DNA of 64,000 nt, taken from assembly GCA_024227565.1 (NCBI GenBank), contig JAAEUE010000164.1, forward strand, positions 17,645 through 81,644. Reading direction: 5' to 3'. Origin of the DNA: Alphaproteobacteria bacterium. Its GTDB lineage: Bacteria > Pseudomonadota > Alphaproteobacteria > Rhizobiales > CAJQND01. The position numbers and the translations under genes were made by a program. Positions 60,034-64,000 of this stretch are shown here, in pieces; the first letter of the stretch is position 1; every line of letters begins with the position of its first letter. A model generated the notes under the pieces. That model was not told the origin of the DNA. It was given only the letters and a program-made list of their open reading frames with translations, and did not search any database.

Positions 60034-61275
60034 CTACGTCGCTTCGCCCCTATCTCCGACTGCCCCCTTGGGGCGCATGACTTTGATGAGGATGGGGCAG
60101 ATAATGCCAATGAGGGCCATTTGCCCCAAAGCAATCGTCCAGGCCATGGCTGACATGGCGCCGCCGAACTGATCAAGCATAACCCCGACGATGAACGGGC
60201 CCACTGCACCGCCCGCAAAGCCGAGCGTTGAGTGGAGCGCCATGGTGGCGCCGCGCAAGCCCGGCGCAGAGTTGCTCAAGGCGCCGGCAGTGATGGATGA
60301 GCTGTCCGCCATGATGGCCGCATTGTAGAGAACGATGCAAATGGCAGCAGCACCATAGGTCATCTGGCTGGAAGCGCCGGTGGCGAGCGCCAGCAAGGCT
60401 GTGACGATCATCACCAGAATGACTATAAGCCGGCGCCCAAAGCGGATGCAAAGCTCATTGCCGAAGATGGTCATGGGCAGGCCGAGGATTGTGGCGATTG
60501 CAGCCACGGTGACCGGTGTGAGCCAAGCTGCAAGACCCGTCTCCGCGCTGCCGCTTTGATGGGTGGCGAAGACCAGGAAGGCCACGATCCACGAGCGGAT
60601 GGCAAACAGTTCACCGGAATGAAGCGCGTAACACACCGACCAAGTTACCGCCGTGCGGTTGGAAAAGACCTGGCTGATGGACGACAGGGGCACCGAGGTT
60701 GCGCCGGGATTTGAGGGGGGGATGGAAAAGAAAATGATGAACCCCGAGGCTACCGCGCAAGCTGCCCCGAACATGAACACGGCCGGCCAGCCCGACACCA
60801 TGAATATGCCGTCAGCCACCAGATAAGACATTGCGGCACCGAAGCCGAACATGCCGGTGTAAAAGCCCGTTGCTCTGACGAACAGCCGGCCGTCAATGTG
60901 GTCGCCCAGGGCCTTGAGCCCCGGCATGTAGGTTCCGCCCACACCGGCGCCGATCAGGCCGTTGTAAAGTGAGGCGCTGGCGGGCCCGTCGGCGAGAAAG
61001 GCAAACCCTAGGGCACCCGCTGCGCTCAAGAAGGACGAGAACAGATAAATCCGGCGCGGGTCGATCCGGTCGCTCAGGATGGTCAAAACCGGGACCGACA
61101 GGGTGTAGCCGATGAAGAACGCGGCGCTGACCGATCCGCCTTCCGTACTGTTCATGGACCAGATTTCAGTAAACTCGGGCAACAGCGCCGGGTAGGCGGC
61201 AAAACAGATCATCGATAGGCTGTGCGCAATGCAAGCTGCGGCGATCATGCCAGTGGCGGAGAGACGAAGCCCCAT
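60034..61275 (-). CDS. MFS transporter
   Basis: 413 residues, about twelve helices. The first loop after helix 2 is PVLTILSDRIDPRRIYLFSS (about 55-75), and the second half holds PMTIFGNELCIRFGRRLIVIL (about 255-275), both motif-A-like. Substrate unknown. Four base pairs after the EamA gene, so co-transcribed. Convergent with the MttB-family gene, which makes it a plausible transporter for the same pathway (inference). Confidence 0.85.
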   Translation of the reverse strand: MGLRLSATGMIAAACIAHSLSMICFAAYPALLPEFTEIWSMNSTEGGSVSAAFFIGYTLSVPVLTILSDRIDPRRIYLFSSFLSAAGALGFAFLADGPASASLYNGLIGAGVGGTYMPGLKALGDHIDGRLFVRATGFYTGMFGFGAAMSYLVADGIFMVSGWPAVFMFGAACAVASGFIIFFSIPPSNPGATSVPLSSISQVFSNRTAVTWSVCYALHSGELFAIRSWIVAFLVFATHQSGSAETGLAAWLTPVTVAAIATILGLPMTIFGNELCIRFGRRLIVILVMIVTALLALATGASSQMTYGAAAICIVLYNAAIMADSSSITAGALSNSAPGLRGATMALHSTLGFAGGAVGPFIVGVMLDQFGGAMSAMAWTIALGQMALIGIICPILIKVMRPKGAVGDRGEAT

Positions 61276-61278
61276 GGC

Positions 61279-62193
61279 CTACTCTGCGCCCTGCCGGGCC
61301 ATGGCCCGGCGCTTGGGCGAGGGCAATTGTGCCAACACGGCCCCGGCGATCACCAGAGCGGCGCCCAGCACGTGGCCCGGCAAAACCTCTGCCCCGAATG
61401 CAGCACTCATCAGCACCACATAGAACGGCACCATGTTGTGGTGCATGCCGGCAACGGTCACGCCGAGTTCGCGCGAGGCCCAAAACCAGAGGGCCATTGA
61501 TAGCGCCAATGACCCGATGCAAATCCATGCCAGCAACAAAAGACCATTGGGCGTCAGGTCCAGCCTGATCTCTGCCAGCCCGGCAGGCAGGCAGAGGGCG
61601 AAAACAACGAAGCACACATAACCAGCTGCCAGGCTGGTGATGCCGGCCTGGGTTGTTGGGGCGAGATGAGCGAACCGCCGCAGGCTTGCGCGGGTGTACC
61701 AGGCAAACAGAAAGACGCCGGCCAGGATAAACAGCTCGCCGCCGTTAAACTCCAGATTTTCGCTCTTGCCCGCCAACGCGCATACCGCGCCGCCAACCAG
61801 GGCCAGAGCAATTGCCGCTGAAAGTTTGAGGGTGATCTTCTCTTCACCCGTGGCAAAGCCGATGACGGCCGAACACAGAGGCAGAGTGGAGACGATGACT
61901 GATGCGGTGATGGGATGGGTCGAGCTTTGACCAACGACGAAGAGGACCGTGGCTGCGCCCAAGCCCGCGCCGCCGACAATCATAACGTCGAAGCTGAGAT
62001 GCAAGGACAGACCGCGCAGCGCGCCCATCAGGCCCGCGACCAGCAGCAAGACCACTCCCGGAATCAGCGTACGCGCGGCCGCCATCAGGACGGGATCCCA
62101 AGTTTCCAGCAGTTTTGCGAGCAGAGGAAATTGGGTTGCCCAGGCCGCCATGGCCACGAACCCGATCAAATTTCCCACCAAACGTCCCGACAT
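61279..62193 (-). CDS. EamA/DMT family transporter
   Basis: 304 residues, ten helices in two repeats. LIGFVAMAAWATQFPLLAKLLETWDPVLMAAARTL opens the first repeat, and FLFAWYTRASLRRFAHLAPTTQAGI opens the second. A drug/metabolite transporter. Co-transcribed with the MFS gene downstream. Cargo unknown. Confidence 0.86.
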   Translation of the reverse strand: MSGRLVGNLIGFVAMAAWATQFPLLAKLLETWDPVLMAAARTLIPGVVLLLVAGLMGALRGLSLHLSFDVMIVGGAGLGAATVLFVVGQSSTHPITASVIVSTLPLCSAVIGFATGEEKITLKLSAAIALALVGGAVCALAGKSENLEFNGGELFILAGVFLFAWYTRASLRRFAHLAPTTQAGITSLAAGYVCFVVFALCLPAGLAEIRLDLTPNGLLLLAWICIGSLALSMALWFWASRELGVTVAGMHHNMVPFYVVLMSAAFGAEVLPGHVLGAALVIAGAVLAQLPSPKRRAMARQGAE

Positions 62194-62291
62194 GCCGAGA
62201 TCACTTCTCCGCCGAACAAGGGCGGCAATCTAGAGGCTATTGGAAAGCTTGCACAGAGCGAAAGTATTGCGCGGTACTGGTCCTAACCAGC

Positions 62292-62708
62292 TCACGGCGC
62301 CTCATCATAGAGTTTGACTGTGCTTGGAAATTCGACCCAGTGGTGCTTGTTCTTGGCCCAGACGTTGCGTTCTGGTGCCGGAAACTGAGGGTCGGCAAAA
62401 CAGCCCACTGCCACAACGACCCTGCCGGGATACTCATCCAGGCTCCAGAACACAGTGGTGCCGCACTCAGGGCAAAACTTCATGGAAAGCGTGCGGCCGG
62501 CATCAGAGCCACGCTTGAATGTCTTCGGTTCGCCTGACACCAGCTGCACCTGGTCTGCATTGAAAAATGCGGTGACGCCGAACGCGCTGCCGGTGCGCTT
62601 TTGGCAATCGGTGCAACTGCAGGAACTGACCCGTTCTGGTTCGCCGGATGTGGAGAGCTGCAGGTTCCCGCAGGCACAGCTTGCGGTGCGCTGTTTCGGT
62701 GTCGCCAT
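62292..62708 (-). CDS. GFA family protein (glutathione-dependent formaldehyde-activating type)
   Basis: 138 residues. Zinc ligands appear as ACGN (C12 region), SCSCTDCQKRTGS and FCPECGTTVFW, in the order of the GFA fold. Members bind zinc and possibly glutathione. The name reflects family assignment; activity on formaldehyde is not shown. It lies between M24 and EamA genes on the same strand. Confidence 0.88.
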   Translation of the reverse strand: MATPKQRTASCACGNLQLSTSGEPERVSSCSCTDCQKRTGSAFGVTAFFNADQVQLVSGEPKTFKRGSDAGRTLSMKFCPECGTTVFWSLDEYPGRVVVAVGCFADPQFPAPERNVWAKNKHHWVEFPSTVKLYDEAP

Positions 62709-62729
62709 TGCCTGATCCTTCTCAGATGT

Positions 62730-63875
62730 TCACACGATCATTTTTGCCAATTCATTGGGGTGGTGGGTCAACTGTTCAAAGCCGTCTTCTGTGACAATGA
62801 AGCTGTCGCCGACCTGCGCTCTGAACGCTTCAGCTTGAGTGACGGAGCCGTCCACAGCCAATACCATGCCGGGCTGCAGGACCGTCTTGTCACCGAACAC
62901 CAGTTGCGGCTTTTCCAGAAAGCTGAAGCCGGTTGCGCGTCCGCAGCGGAATGGATAGTCGTAGCCTGCGGTTTGGATCACTTCAGCATAGGCGGCGTGG
63001 AGTTCTTCCGCGCGAACACCAGGACGCAACATCTTCAAGGCTTCAGCCTGGCTGTCCAGGGCAACTTGATAAACCGCTTCCTGGCTCTTGTCGCCAACCT
63101 CGCCAATCCAGAATGTGCGGTCGAAACCGAGTTTGAAGCGGTGAAAGTTGGTCATGCCGCAAAAACACAAGAACACGGGCTCTCCGCGCTTCATCACCCG
63201 TGTTGAGGCCCTGTGGTGGGGCATGGTGATTTCGTGGCCCGACGCCATGATCTGCAGGAAGTGGGTGTTGGGGGACATGCGCGTGCCCGGATAATGCTCT
63301 TGCAGAATGCGGGCTGCCTCGCGTGTGCCGGCGTTTGAGGTGGCCAGGGCAACCTCAAACTCGTGCACATCATGGCCAATGGCCTGGCGGCCGGCACTCA
63401 TCATGGCGGTGGCGACCTGGCCGGCATGGCGGGCCAGATCAAGCTCCTGCGCTGACTTGATCATGCGCATCTCCGCAATCAGAGGCGCCAGATCTTCAAG
63501 CGGCCCGGCCGCCGCCAAACTCTCCACATAGGTTCTGACCACCGGCGGCATCTGCTGCAGTTCAACGGCAATGCGCGGTCTGCCCTTGAGCAATCCGGGC
63601 AACGCTTCACGCCACTCTTCCCCCAATCCATCGTTCCATGGCTCAACCTTGTCCACATGCGCTGTGGCGGCCATTTCCAGTTCCATGGTGGGGGTGATCA
63701 GCACGCTTTCAGTGTCACACGGCACGGCCAACACCGTGGGGCGGCCGAAGTCCATGTGGAGGTAGTCGTAGTAGCCGCTGAAATAGTAGACGCTGTCTTC
63801 GTCGGTAATGAGCGCAATGTCTATACCGGAATCTTTTAGCCGCGCCCTCAACGATGCCATGCGTTCTTCAAACAT
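62730..63875 (-). CDS. M24 family metallopeptidase (Xaa-Pro / creatinase-like)
   Basis: 381 residues. The creatinase N-terminal domain (1-125, with DEDSVYYFSGYYDYLHMDF) is followed by the pita-bread M24 domain. Catalytic positions are altered relative to prolidases: MPHHRAST, FHRFKLGFDRTFWIG and CGRATGFSF lie where the metal ligands normally are, so a creatinase- or DoeA-like hydrolase acting on a modified amino acid is possible (inference). Its start codon is four bases from the boundary of an IS5-family insertion, which will have removed its native promoter. Confidence 0.82.
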   Translation of the reverse strand: MFEERMASLRARLKDSGIDIALITDEDSVYYFSGYYDYLHMDFGRPTVLAVPCDTESVLITPTMELEMAATAHVDKVEPWNDGLGEEWREALPGLLKGRPRIAVELQQMPPVVRTYVESLAAAGPLEDLAPLIAEMRMIKSAQELDLARHAGQVATAMMSAGRQAIGHDVHEFEVALATSNAGTREAARILQEHYPGTRMSPNTHFLQIMASGHEITMPHHRASTRVMKRGEPVFLCFCGMTNFHRFKLGFDRTFWIGEVGDKSQEAVYQVALDSQAEALKMLRPGVRAEELHAAYAEVIQTAGYDYPFRCGRATGFSFLEKPQLVFGDKTVLQPGMVLAVDGSVTQAEAFRAQVGDSFIVTEDGFEQLTHHPNELAKMIV

Positions 63876-63879
63876 CTAG

Positions 63880-64000
63880 GTCATGTTGACAAACTCCTGA
63901 CCCACAATCTTGCCGATACGATGTGTATGAAGCCGAGATAGCTGAGTGCGGTTTTGTCGTAGCGGGTTGCGAGCCGTCTTGCGCATTTAAGTTTGTTGAA
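63880..64000 (-). mobile_element. IS5-family insertion sequence, transposase C-terminus (cut by window edge)
   Basis: 39 codons of transposase end at a TGA whose complement is at 63881-63883. The segment FNKLKCARRLATRYDKTA followed by LSYLGFIHIVSARLW is the C-terminus of IS5-group DDE transposases. The element's outer end appears to be GGTCATGTTGACAAACTCC. It abuts CTAG (63876-63879), matching the YTAR target duplication of IS5 elements. The rest lies beyond the window. Confidence 0.8.

Overview
The window reads as the chromosome of a free-living alphaproteobacterium, most likely Hyphomicrobiales (Rhizobiales) or a close relative. The pointers are three sites matching the Irr iron-control element (TTTAGAA-N3-TTCTAAA type) at bfr and fbpA, the purC-purS-purQ / purL-bolA-grxD arrangement, a DUF1476 ATP-synthase zeta subunit, a trmJ-murI-rpsD neighbourhood, a thiMED operon behind a TPP riboswitch, and several TRAP transporters. 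No tRNA, rRNA or CRISPR array was found. The genus cannot be told from the sequence.

1-5.4 kb: a cut-off gene end, an unknown small protein, a DUF1989 protein divergent from an EamA exporter, an ArsR regulator divergent from a NIPSNAP protein, a DUF1272 zinc protein and a GlcD-type FAD oxidoreductase. 5.4-10.6 kb: an iron region on the minus strand (fbpA, fbpB, bfd, bfr, a di-haem DUF1111 oxidoreductase) with Irr-type boxes at both control points and no ATPase gene. 10.6-18.1 kb: a methyltransferase, trmJ, an SH3 protein, murI, rpsD, and transporters (TauE, MFS, Ca/Na antiporter). 18.1-34.5 kb: purine synthesis genes (purL, purQ, purS, purC, purB) with bolA and grxD, split by a large mscS-type channel gene, a hybrid histidine kinase, the zeta subunit, an HpcH aldolase, a nicotinate phosphoribosyltransferase and a ClpP-like membrane-anchored protein.

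34.7-39 kb: TPP riboswitch, thiM, thiE, thiD, and a Tat-exported TRAP-type binding protein 17 bp downstream without membrane subunits. Next comes a gap carrying two perfect 16-bp palindromes. 39-45.4 kb: the upper phenylacetate pathway (paaX, paaK, paaI divergent from paaABCDE); the hydration, ring-opening and beta-oxidation genes are not here. 45.4-54.2 kb: a small secreted peptide, a TRAP transporter translationally coupled to a BASS-type transporter, a RAM-only Lrp-like protein, a probable frameshifted membrane protein, a TPR protein, and a Rieske oxygenase with a LysE exporter.

54.2-64 kb is the accessory part. A LysR regulator gene has been split. Its DNA-binding end lies at about 58.2-58.3 kb and its ligand-binding end at 55.5-56.17 kb, both on the minus strand. 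Between them sits about 2 kb of compositionally different DNA carrying a SEC-C/HNH-like protein, a small zinc-ribbon protein and an AT-rich DUF3800-like gene. The split regulator was divergent from a non-pyrrolysine MttB-family methyltransferase gene. MFS and EamA transporters, a GFA protein and an M24 peptidase follow. The window ends in the 3' end of an IS5-family transposase inserted at a CTAG directly upstream of the M24 start codon. The ~2-kb insert is the best candidate here for an undescribed system.
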